From positions 62,001 to 126,000 of the forward strand of contig NZ_FRBL01000002.1 in the NCBI RefSeq assembly GCF_900142605.1: 64,000 bases of DNA, in the 5' to 3' direction. A program made the translations under genes and the position numbers. Source of the stretch: Chitinophaga jiangningensis (GTDB taxonomy: Bacteria > Bacteroidota > Bacteroidia > Chitinophagales > Chitinophagaceae). The notes under the pieces were generated by a model. That model worked only from the letters and a program-made list of their open reading frames with translations, had not been told where the DNA came from and made no database searches. Within the stretch, counting starts at the first letter, position 1; each line of letters starts with the position of its first letter. Shown piece after piece: positions 33,322-40,856 of the stretch.

Positions 33322-34230
33322 ATGAAAAGAAAACTTATAGTTTCCTTCAGCGGAGGTGAAACCTCAGCTTTTATGTCACAGTGGTTATGGCAACACAAAT
33401 CACAGGAATATGAAATGCAGTTTGTATTCGCCAATACTGGCGAAGAAAGAGAAGAAACGTTAGAGTTTATTCAGCAGTGCAGCGACTATTTCGGTTTCCC
33501 GGTCACTTGGATAGAATGTGAGCCGGAAAGTAAAACAAAATACACAATAGTAGATTTTTTTACAGCTTCCCGCCGGGGAGAACCTTTTGAAAAGGTGATA
33601 CGAAAATATGGTATTCCTAATATTGCACTTCCGCACTGTTCCCGTGAACTTAAAGAGGTGCCTATAACTGCCTTCTCAAAAAAAATCTTTCGTAAGCATT
33701 ACTCTACAGCAATCGGCATCCGGTCTGACGAAGTTGATCGGATCTCACCCTATGCACAAAAAAAGAAGCTGATATATCCCCTAATATCGGGAGGTTTCCA
33801 CCCCGGCGTAAACAAGGTAGAAGTTAATCTATTCTGGTCTAAAATGCCCTTTAGACTTCGCCTAAAAGGGTACGAAGGCAATTGCAAGTGGTGCTGGAAA
33901 AAATCGCTAAAAAAACTATTGAGGATTGCAAAAGATGATCCAGCTGCATTCAATTTCCCGTTACGAATGGAGAAACAATTTGGCAACTACATACCACCCA
34001 ACAGGGTTTCATTGCTACAGCAAAAAGGAAAGTCAATTGCTTTACCTATTACATTCTTCCGAAACCATATTTCCGCAGAGGAAATTCTATTATCCGCTCG
34101 ATCCGCGAATCCCATAATCCGGGATGACAACAGGATATACACCCAACAAACCACCATACCATTTATAGATTTTGGTGACACCGATTTTGTCGGTGGGGAT
34201 AGCTGTGAAATATTCTCCGACTGCCGGTAG
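33322..34230 (+). CDS. PAPS-reductase-like PP-loop protein
   Basis: A 302-residue protein. The PP-loop SGGETS (residues 10-15) is the ATP-binding signature of the PAPS-reductase/adenine-nucleotide alpha hydrolase superfamily. HCSREL near residues 109-114 and CKWCWKK near 187-193 provide cysteines that could hold a metal or sulfur. Relatives include sulfur-transfer and DNA phosphorothioation (DndC-like) enzymes, but the substrate here is unknown. It lies between the relaxase and the coupling protein in the mob operon, which is unexpected. There is no sulfate-assimilation gene nearby. Confidence 0.75.
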   Translation: MKRKLIVSFSGGETSAFMSQWLWQHKSQEYEMQFVFANTGEEREETLEFIQQCSDYFGFPVTWIECEPESKTKYTIVDFFTASRRGEPFEKVIRKYGIPNIALPHCSRELKEVPITAFSKKIFRKHYSTAIGIRSDEVDRISPYAQKKKLIYPLISGGFHPGVNKVEVNLFWSKMPFRLRLKGYEGNCKWCWKKSLKKLLRIAKDDPAAFNFPLRMEKQFGNYIPPNRVSLLQQKGKSIALPITFFRNHISAEEILLSARSANPIIRDDNRIYTQQTTIPFIDFGDTDFVGGDSCEIFSDCR

Positions 34231-34257
34231 ACATTATTCATTTCAAAATTGTGCGAT

Positions 34258-36246
34258 ATGACAATGAGGACTGGGGAAAACGAAATGGGTCTTAAAAAAA
34301 TTATTGACCTCACACGAATGATTGCAATTGTAGTGCTACTTATCCACTGCTATTACAATTGTTACCATGCTTTCAAATTGATGGGTTGGACAAGCAATAT
34401 TTCTGACCAGATTCTTAAAAACATTCTCAAAACCGGACTATTATCTGGTTACATCAAATCAAAAATAATTGCGCTTATCTTTCTTTTCATTTCCTTACTC
34501 GGTGTACGTGGGAGAAAGGATGAAAAATCAGATGTAAAGGCCGGTATTGCGTTATTGTTTTCCGGCCTGATCATCTACTTTCTCAGCGGCTTAATCCTCT
34601 TGATAACAGGACTACCGCCACAAGCCGCTGCAACAGCCTATATTCTCTTAAATGGCCTTGCATTCATTCTGATAATTACGGGTGGCAGTGTAATAGCCAG
34701 GTCTTTAAAAAAAAGATTGAGCGGGGATATTTTTAACAAGGAAAATGAAACCTTTCCGCAGCAGGAGAAAGAACTGGAAAATGAATTTTCAATAAACCTT
34801 CCTGCTTACTACTACTATAAAAACCAGCGCCGTAATTCAAACATTTCTTTTGTTTCACCAGCAAGGGGGCTTTTATGTGTTGCAAGTCCCGGAGCGGGTA
34901 AGTCAAGGTATCTAATAGAACCTGCTATCAGGCAATTGCTTGCCAAAAATCATGCAATGGTACTCTATGATTTCAAGTACCCCGATTTAAGCATAATCGC
35001 CTACAATCACTATCTGAAAAACAGAAATAATTATCGTAACAAGCCTTCATTCTATGTTATAAACTTTGACGACTTATCTCACAGTCACCGTTGTAATCCG
35101 CTGTTTCCAGAAATGATGCACGACATATCCGATGCGGTAGAAGCTGCACGCATTTTAATGCTTGGCACCAACCCCAGCTGGTTAAAAAAACAAGGTGATT
35201 TCTTTGTGGAAAGTGCCATCAATTTTACTATTTCAATCATTTGGTTTTTGCGAAAATATGAGGATGGTCGCTACTGCACTTTACCACACGTCATAGAACT
35301 GATGCAAGTAAAGATGGATAAACTCTTTACTGTGCTACAAACGGAGCCTGAAATTTCGGCCTACATTTCACCGTTCGTTTCTGCATTCGTTGAAAATACG
35401 ATGGAGCAATTGGAAGGACAAGTAGATGCTGCAAAGATCGGCTTGGCTCGTCTTTCCTCTCCAACAATTTACTACGTGTTAAGTGGAAACCACTTTACTC
35501 TGGATGTTAACAACCCTGATGCACCAAAAATTCTTTGCCTAGCCAACAACCCACAAAAGCAACAAGTATTTGGCCCTATTCTCAGCCTTTTCATGACTAG
35601 GATCAGTAAGATCATGAATCAGCCAGGTAAGCTAAAATCTGCTGTTGTACTCGATGAATTTCCCACCCTGACTTTCTTGGAACTCTCCACCCAAATAGCC
35701 AGTGCGAGAAGCCACTTAATTTCTACCATTCTCGCCATGCAATCAGATCACCAGCTGCGCTTACAATACGGCAAAGAGTGGGCAGATGTAGTCCTCAATA
35801 TTTGCGGAAACATCATGATCGGTCAAACAAGCGGGGAACTTGCCAAACAGGTTTCAGAACGGCTAGGTAAAACGATGCAGGATCGGGAAAGCATTTCGAT
35901 AAATAGCGGGGACACTTCAATTTCCCGAAGCAAGCAATTGGAAATGGCCGTTCCGGTAAGTACCATTTCTAATCTTTCTTCCGGTGAATTTGTGGGCATC
36001 ACTGCTGACACACCAGAACAGCCCATCGACTTAAAACGGTTTCATGCTCACGTCAAAGTAGATAGCGAACAACTAAAAATTGAAAAGGATTCTTATCTAC
36101 CCATTCCGATAGTCAAGCAGGTAACCCGCAAAGATATTATGGACAATTTTGCTATTATTAAACAGGATGCACAGGATATTGTGGATGCAGTATTGCAATC
36201 GGTACTAAACGACCCGTCACAAGAAGGGCTTATTGTAAAAAAATAG
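34258..36246 (+). CDS. mobC: Type IV coupling protein MobC (VirD4/TraG-like)
   Basis: A 662-residue ATPase from ATG 34258, after the leader CAAAATTGTGCGAT; the frame opens at a TTG 9 bp earlier. Four N-terminal hydrophobic segments (about residues 20-150) anchor it in the membrane. The motor domain has a Walker A SPGAGKSRYL near residue 212-220 and a Walker B AVVLDEFPTL near 464-473. It brings the relaxosome to the mating channel. Bacteroides nomenclature calls this position mobC. Confidence 0.9.
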   Translation: MTMRTGENEMGLKKIIDLTRMIAIVVLLIHCYYNCYHAFKLMGWTSNISDQILKNILKTGLLSGYIKSKIIALIFLFISLLGVRGRKDEKSDVKAGIALLFSGLIIYFLSGLILLITGLPPQAAATAYILLNGLAFILIITGGSVIARSLKKRLSGDIFNKENETFPQQEKELENEFSINLPAYYYYKNQRRNSNISFVSPARGLLCVASPGAGKSRYLIEPAIRQLLAKNHAMVLYDFKYPDLSIIAYNHYLKNRNNYRNKPSFYVINFDDLSHSHRCNPLFPEMMHDISDAVEAARILMLGTNPSWLKKQGDFFVESAINFTISIIWFLRKYEDGRYCTLPHVIELMQVKMDKLFTVLQTEPEISAYISPFVSAFVENTMEQLEGQVDAAKIGLARLSSPTIYYVLSGNHFTLDVNNPDAPKILCLANNPQKQQVFGPILSLFMTRISKIMNQPGKLKSAVVLDEFPTLTFLELSTQIASARSHLISTILAMQSDHQLRLQYGKEWADVVLNICGNIMIGQTSGELAKQVSERLGKTMQDRESISINSGDTSISRSKQLEMAVPVSTISNLSSGEFVGITADTPEQPIDLKRFHAHVKVDSEQLKIEKDSYLPIPIVKQVTRKDIMDNFAIIKQDAQDIVDAVLQSVLNDPSQEGLIVKK

Positions 36247-36260
36247 TTTTCAACACTGCC

Positions 36261-37438
36261 TTATTTCGCCACTGCTAAATCCTTTTCAGATTCATTTTCA
36301 GGGGTTGGCAGAAAGACGTAGAATGTTTCCCTGCTACGTTTTTCTGCCACAAATTTTCCGCCACCATGTATATTTAAAATGAACTGATCTTCGCGGCTAA
36401 GATCCGCTAATTTCCTAGCAATCGTATTCTCATTTAATTCCCCATTGAGTTTCTTAGCAACAAAGGAAGCCAACGCACCACGGGAATATTCCCTTTGCAA
36501 AGTAAAGGCTTCTGCAAGCGCCGCATGTAGTTCATTACTTATGCCTGTTCGTTCCCTTTCTTCTTTCTCGTCCTCTTTAAAATCTACCTTCACCAATGTT
36601 TCCAATTCTTCATCATACTTAATGTAAATAGGGGCGTTTCGTCTTTTAAACCTCATTTTTTTAAAGACAATCTGAAATATATCGATGTCCTCTTTGTCAC
36701 TTCCTTTATCCTGTTTCTCGCTTACCTTACGTATTTGTAACTGTGTGGAAGCCTTAAACGTTAGTTCGGTTCCTACATGCCCTCTTGCCTTATCGTTGCC
36801 TCCCGGATTTTCATGTATCAGCAACAGAAAAGTCATATCGAAATCAGTTCTCATAACGTTCATCCAGTCATGAATCCTATTTGCGCTGGACGACGAATTG
36901 AAATCATCAATGCAATCTGTAGAAACATCTAGGACAATAAGCATGTGTTCTTTCACTTTTTTTCGCAGCTTCTCTACATAATACTGCAAAACGTCCAGCC
37001 TGTTAATACGTGATATATTCAAGAGGGGAACAGGGGTAAAGCGAGAAGAAATTGAACGTTCCTTATGACCTGCATTTCTATTTAATGATTGTATAGAGGT
37101 TGGAAATTCATCCTGCATGTTTCTTTCTGTATCTACATATAAAACATGGCAAGGAATATCGAAATTAGCTTCAATTTCAAGATGATTACCGCCCGGCTTA
37201 CCTACGGCATTTTACCAGCGATTGCAGCGGTACAAATAATCTCTGCCAACCTACTTTTATGACTTCCTTCCTTTCCTTGTATTGCGTTAATTGTAAAAGG
37301 CCGGAAAAGTGGTTGCCCTCCAATAGTCAGCAATGCAGGTGGTTGTGCAATAGTGCTTCGAGATGCTTTTTTTACCTGCTCTATATTACTTCCGAGCTTT
37401 TTCAGTTCCTCTGAAATTATTGGATCAATGTTATTCAT
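36261..37438 (-). pseudogene. RepA-like replicative helicase, interrupted by a -1 frameshift
   Basis: Two frames together form one AAA/RecA-like ATPase. The first part (ATG 37438 to a TAG at 37202-37204) carries a variant Walker A, GKEGSHKSRLAE. The second part (36261-37118 and the adjoining open frame upstream of its ATG) carries GGNHLEIEANFDIPCHVLYVDT and the Walker B LIVLDVSTDCIDD. Adding one A to the AAAA run at 37210-37213 restores a single frame: GGT AAA AAT GCC GTA GGT. The break is either real inactivation, a sequencing or assembly error, or a slip site. The family supports plasmid-type replication initiation in Bacteroidota elements. Confidence 0.7.
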
Positions 37439-37545
37439 AAAGATCAAAAATGGATGTTGTAAAATACATTCCTTTTAAATCCCAAATCTTAATTGGGTGT
37501 TAACGAAAAAGAATTAACAGTATCGCAAACTTATTTGTGCAACAT

Positions 37546-37592
37546 ATGCGTGTGTGTATCTGTATATATATGGGATCATTCGCACACGCATT
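37546..37592. promoter_or_regulatory. TGCGTG / TATATATA dyad near the replication region
   Basis: TGCGTGTGTG at 37547 pairs as an inverted repeat with CGCACACGCA at 37580-37589; between them lie TGTATATATATGGG and a spacer. It resembles the two dyads in the tra upstream region (8043-8187). It is 110 bp upstream of the RepA-like start on one side and 92 bp before the iteron pair on the other. Protein-binding site or origin element; not resolved. Confidence 0.5.
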
Positions 37593-37683
37593 AATCCTTT
37601 GACAGAAGATAATTTGGTTGGAGCAGGCGAAGGTATGTTATCTCCTGCAATTGTACAACAATGCGAATATACCAATGTTGGCG

Positions 37684-37716
37684 GTAAAAGTCAACAGCTG
37701 CTCGGTAAAAGTCAAC
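37684..37716 (+). repeat. Two direct GTAAAAGTCAAC iterons, 21 bp apart
   Basis: GTAAAAGTCAACAGCTGCT occurs twice, at 37684 and 37705, so the repeat unit extends over about 19-21 bp. It lies just before the 129-residue gene and about 245 bp from the RepA-like start. Its position in the replication region and its tandem form suit an origin iteron. The same 12-mer upstream of XRE genes suggests an operator instead. Confidence 0.65.
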
Positions 37717-37784
37717 AGCTGCTATTTTTTTATTCATATTATTTTTCTTAGCTTCCTATTATCATTTTTTGTTGTGCTCTTGTT

Positions 37785-38174
37785 ATGATACTGTTCCCTC
37801 AATTAATTCCCACCCGGATATTAAAAAATATATCCGCTGCAAGATTACAGCTTCAATTGAAATCAGTTGAAGCCCGACTTTATCAACTCGGCCAGTCTAT
37901 TTCCCAAATCACCAAAACCGAACATCAGACCCCCTTCCTGAAAGGTCGTTTGTACTTCTATAACTGCCAGCTAGGTTACTATTTTAGCGTATACGAAAAG
38001 CTATATGAGATATGGTTGGAAGTGTCAAAAAATGAACTTATTGCCAAGCATCCAAGAATGAAAGCCCTTTTCGACAATGGAACAGTTAAAGATGTTCAAC
38101 ATCTGATAGAGTTAGCAAAGAATGCCAAACAGAAACGCGATTCTATTGAAAGCACATCACCCCCAAATACATAA
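37785..38174 (+). CDS. Hypothetical protein between two iteron pairs
   Basis: A 129-residue, basic, helical protein (ISAARLQLQLKSVEARLYQL, then AKNAKQKRDSIESTSP). No domain was recognised. It is flanked by repeats of GTAAAAGTCAAC at 37684-37716 and 38305-38336, so its promoter lies among them. A role in replication or its control is a guess. Confidence 0.6.
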   Translation: MILFPQLIPTRILKNISAARLQLQLKSVEARLYQLGQSISQITKTEHQTPFLKGRLYFYNCQLGYYFSVYEKLYEIWLEVSKNELIAKHPRMKALFDNGTVKDVQHLIELAKNAKQKRDSIESTSPPNT

Positions 38175-38601
38175 AAAAATACCTAAAAATATTTTCACTT
38201 GTTCAGCACTAACTTCTTATTGTCTAAAACCCCTTACTACACTTACTTTTCCCGTATGACCGCAGCAGCAATTACACTCATTTTTTCCTTTAAATGAACA
38301 TTCGGTAAAAGTCAACACTTTTTGGTAAAAATCAACACTGGCCCCAACCGTTTTTTTTCTACTATTCCATATTTTGCAAGTAGCTTTTTGAGTGTTTGAA
38401 AAACATTCAAATTGGTAACTGATTTTTGCTTTTTTTCTAAATTTTAAAATCTTGTGACACATTAGTACATCTTGCTGTTCTATGGCTCATTTTTCACCTG
38501 CTTAACACCATATACAACCATCAAATTCTATCCTTTTCGTTTGTAATTTCGTATTATCCCGCATAGCACTTGGATTTGTGAATTTTGAATATGGGTGTGT
38601 T
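38175..38601. other. 427-bp gene-free stretch between the 129-residue gene and the small recombinase-associated ORF
   Basis: Holds the second iteron pair (38305-38336) and AT-rich sequence with several T-runs. A minus-strand frame across it reads through these repeats and is not considered coding. No RNA gene was recognised. Confidence 0.5.
38305..38336 (+). repeat. Second GTAAAAGTCAAC iteron pair, 20 bp apart
   Basis: GTAAAAGTCAACACTTT at 38305 and GTAAAAATCAACACTGG at 38325. The unit is close to that at 37684-37716, with one substitution in the second copy. It lies 130 bp after the 129-residue gene. Confidence 0.6.
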
Positions 38602-38751
38602 ATGGAGCAGAAAATGAAACCTGAAACAGCTATGAAGCTGTTAAGTGAACAAGGTATTACTGTAAGCCTTGATGAAGCAGTTGCGATTCTCGAAATCATC
38701 TACCAATTCGCAGAAATTACAATCACTGAAATTTTAAGCCATGAAAGCTGA
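38602..38751 (+). CDS. 49-residue protein coupled to the resolvase-like gene
   Basis: Starts at ATG 38602 (MEQKMKPETAMKLLSEQGIT, then SLDEAVAILEII). It is helical and ends in TGA at 38749-38751, overlapping the start of the next gene at 38741 by 11 bp. Small proteins with a KLL..G..VS..EA..IL pattern precede serine recombinases in other Bacteroidota elements; this is recalled from memory. It may help or direct the recombinase. Confidence 0.6.
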   Translation: MEQKMKPETAMKLLSEQGITVSLDEAVAILEIIYQFAEITITEILSHES

Positions 38752-39175
38752 TTTGTATATCCGCGCCCGGTGTGACAACCGGGCAAGTCAGTTTATATTT
38801 GAGCGCCGACAAGAGGACGCACTTATAAACTATTGCCAATTCAATAAGATCACCATCAGGGAAAAAGTATTTGATAACTGTTCTGCTGGTAATTTCCAAA
38901 GGCCCGGCTGGTCGAAATATTTTGACAGCATTAAATCGTCATCTACAAAACCAGCATTACTCCTTTTTACCTCGTGGGATCGTTGGTCAAGAAACATTCC
39001 AGAAATGATTGAAGCCAGGTCAATCCTCCGGCAAATGGAGATCACCGTCATGCCCATAGATACACACGATAGTTTTTCGGAAGCCTTGAAATTCTATTCT
39101 CACGAAAGTGAGCAGCGTTCTAATATAGATGTTCTTCATTTCTATATGCTTTTCATGAATGAAATGAAATTGTGA
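38741..39175 (+). CDS. Resolvase-domain protein lacking the catalytic serine
   Basis: A 144-residue protein that is a resolvase N-terminal domain without the DNA-binding part. YIRARCDNR (residues 6-14) aligns with YIRVSTDDQ of the adjacent recombinase, so the catalytic Ser (Ser11 there) is replaced by Arg10. The later FTSWDRWSRN segment (about 85-95) is kept. It can hardly cut DNA and may act as a decoy or regulatory partner. It is followed 19 bp later by the full recombinase. Confidence 0.8.
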   Translation: MKADLYIRARCDNRASQFIFERRQEDALINYCQFNKITIREKVFDNCSAGNFQRPGWSKYFDSIKSSSTKPALLLFTSWDRWSRNIPEMIEARSILRQMEITVMPIDTHDSFSEALKFYSHESEQRSNIDVLHFYMLFMNEMKL

Positions 39176-39194
39176 AAATGATAAAATTTACTTT

Positions 39195-40772
39195 ATGCAA
39201 GTAGCAGACTTATATATACGAGTTAGTACAGATGACCAGCGCGATAAAGGTTTCTCGCAGCGGAGCCAAGAAGAGGTTTTGCGAAAATACTGTGATCGAA
39301 ATTTCATTCAAATACGGCACGTTATTTTTGAAGATCATAGCGCAAAAACATTCAACAGACCACAGTGGAACAAGCTACTAATGGACTGGCGAAAAAAAAA
39401 GCATCAGGTAGACCTGTTGCTTTTTACGAAATGGGATAGATTCAGCCGAAATGCAGGGGATGCTTATAATATGATAAGTATTATTCGCAAACTAGGGATA
39501 GAACCGCAAGCAATTGAGCAACCCCTCGATATGACCGTCCCCGAAAGTAAGATAATGATGGCTGTCTACTTAGCCGTACCGGAGGCCGAGAATGATCGCC
39601 GGGCTTTGAATATTTTTTATGGTATGCGCCGTGCGCGGAAAGAGGGTCGATGGATGGGAACAGCCCCAATAGGCTATCAAAATAAAACAGATGAAACCGG
39701 GAAAATTAAATATATCGCACCCTTTCCGCCGGAAGCCGACATTATGAAATGGGTTTTTGAAGAAATTGCCCTAAGTAGATTTAATACAGAACAGATCCTA
39801 CAACTGGCCCGCAAACGCGGTTTAAATTGTAGTAAGAATAACTTTTGGGTTGCCATTAGAAACCCTGTTTATTGCGGTAAAATACACATTCCAAAATTCC
39901 GTGATGAAGAAAGTTTATTCGTGCAAGGGAAACACGAGGGTATTATCACTTCAACACTTTTTTATCAGGTGCAGGAAGTCCTCGATGGAAGGAAGAAGAA
40001 ACAACGTACCAAAATTGTTGTTGATAAAGACTTGCCTTTGCGTGGTTTTCTTCTATGCCCACGGTGCAACAGAGTGCTAACGGGCAGTGCTTCCAAAGGC
40101 CGCAATCGACATTATCACTACTACCATTGTATTACTTCCTGCGGCTGCCGATTCCCCGCAGAACACGCAAATCAGTTGTTTTCAAAAGAACTACGGAAAT
40201 ATGTGCCACAATCTCCCTTTCGTCAGCTTTTCCGTCCGGCATTGGAGTACTATTTTCAAGCCCAAACCAAACACGCTAATGATGAAAGAAATAGCCTGCT
40301 TTCACAAATTGAGGCATATACGGACTTGATAAGGGAGGCTCGAAAGTGTTTATTTCAGCAAAAAATAACACCCGAAGACTTTAACGAAAGCAAAAAGGAG
40401 TATGAAATATCTATTTCTAAATTAGAAGAACGATTGGTAGAAGTACCTCAAAGGAATTTCAGTATAGAGAATATACTTGAAAAAGGAATGGAAAATATGT
40501 CCAGAATGGATCTTCTTTATGAAAGTGGAGAGGTAGAAACGCAGCGAAAGATCATTGGTTCGATATTCCCTGAGAAACTAATTTTTACAGGATTTGCATA
40601 TCGAACCACAAGAGTTAATTATGCGGTTCAGCTAATATACAATATGGATAAGGCTTTCATGGAAAAAGAAAATGGGACAAGTGTAGATATTTCTAACTTG
40701 TCCCATCAGGTGATCCCGCTGGGACTCGAACCCAGGGCCCATACATTAAAAGTGTATTGCTCTACCAACTGA
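39195..40772 (+). CDS. Large serine recombinase (ICE integrase), C terminus encoded in tRNA-Lys
   Basis: A 525-residue site-specific recombinase. The catalytic domain (about 1-150) has Ser11 in YIRVSTDDQ and the WDRFSRN motif. A recombinase domain lies at about 165-260 and a zinc ribbon CPRCNRVLTG...CITSCGC at about 285-320. A coiled coil lies near 355-440. The last residues (SHQVIPLGLEPRAHTLKVYC) are antisense to the tRNA-Lys gene, whose coding region supplies the stop codon at 40770-40772. It probably integrates and excises the element at this tRNA, the right boundary of the ICE. Confidence 0.9.
   Translation: MQVADLYIRVSTDDQRDKGFSQRSQEEVLRKYCDRNFIQIRHVIFEDHSAKTFNRPQWNKLLMDWRKKKHQVDLLLFTKWDRFSRNAGDAYNMISIIRKLGIEPQAIEQPLDMTVPESKIMMAVYLAVPEAENDRRALNIFYGMRRARKEGRWMGTAPIGYQNKTDETGKIKYIAPFPPEADIMKWVFEEIALSRFNTEQILQLARKRGLNCSKNNFWVAIRNPVYCGKIHIPKFRDEESLFVQGKHEGIITSTLFYQVQEVLDGRKKKQRTKIVVDKDLPLRGFLLCPRCNRVLTGSASKGRNRHYHYYHCITSCGCRFPAEHANQLFSKELRKYVPQSPFRQLFRPALEYYFQAQTKHANDERNSLLSQIEAYTDLIREARKCLFQQKITPEDFNESKKEYEISISKLEERLVEVPQRNFSIENILEKGMENMSRMDLLYESGEVETQRKIIGSIFPEKLIFTGFAYRTTRVNYAVQLIYNMDKAFMEKENGTSVDISNLSHQVIPLGLEPRAHTLKVYCSTN
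40673..40705 (-). terminator. tRNA-Lys intrinsic terminator, inside the recombinase gene
   Basis: TGGGACAAGT and ACTTGTCCCA pair perfectly over 10 bp, with further pairing in the 13-nt loop. On the minus strand ATTTTCTTTTTC follows, so this terminates the tRNA transcript 5 bp past its 3' end. It lies inside the recombinase coding sequence and forms part of its C terminus. Confidence 0.8.
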
Positions 40773-40783
40773 GCTACGGAATC
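40711..40783 (-). tRNA. tRNA-Lys (anticodon TTT)
   Basis: A 73-nt cloverleaf on the minus strand. The acceptor stem GATTCCG / CGGGATC pairs fully (one G-T pair). The D arm is GCTC-AGTTGGTA-GAGC. The anticodon stem ATACA / TGTAT encloses CTTTTAA with TTT as anticodon. The T arm is CTGGG-TTCGAGT-CCCAG and the discriminator is A. CCA is not encoded. Its 3' end faces the ICE, which makes it the probable attachment site; the recombinase gene overlaps it on the other strand. Confidence 0.95.
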
Positions 40784-40809
40784 AATCACCCTCTTTTCAA
40801 TTGGGAGTG

Positions 40810-40840
40810 CAAAGATAGGAATTATTCATTCCCAACCAAA
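40810..40840 (-). promoter_or_regulatory. tRNA-Lys promoter
   Basis: On the minus strand TTTG (40840-40837) and TATCTTTG (40817-40810) are separated by 19 bp, an exact fit to the Bacteroidota TTTG-N19-TAnnTTTG promoter. Transcription would start near 40803, about 20 bp before the tRNA. Confidence 0.88.
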
Positions 40841-40856
40841 TTTTCTTTAAAAAATT

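Noticed and set aside
37554..37751. 65-codon frame over the iteron pair
   Set aside because: It reads through the repeats (GKSQQLL twice) and AT-rich DNA; it is a by-product of the direct repeats.
38217..38462. 81-codon minus-strand frame
   Set aside because: It crosses the second iteron pair and T-runs and has no family resemblance.
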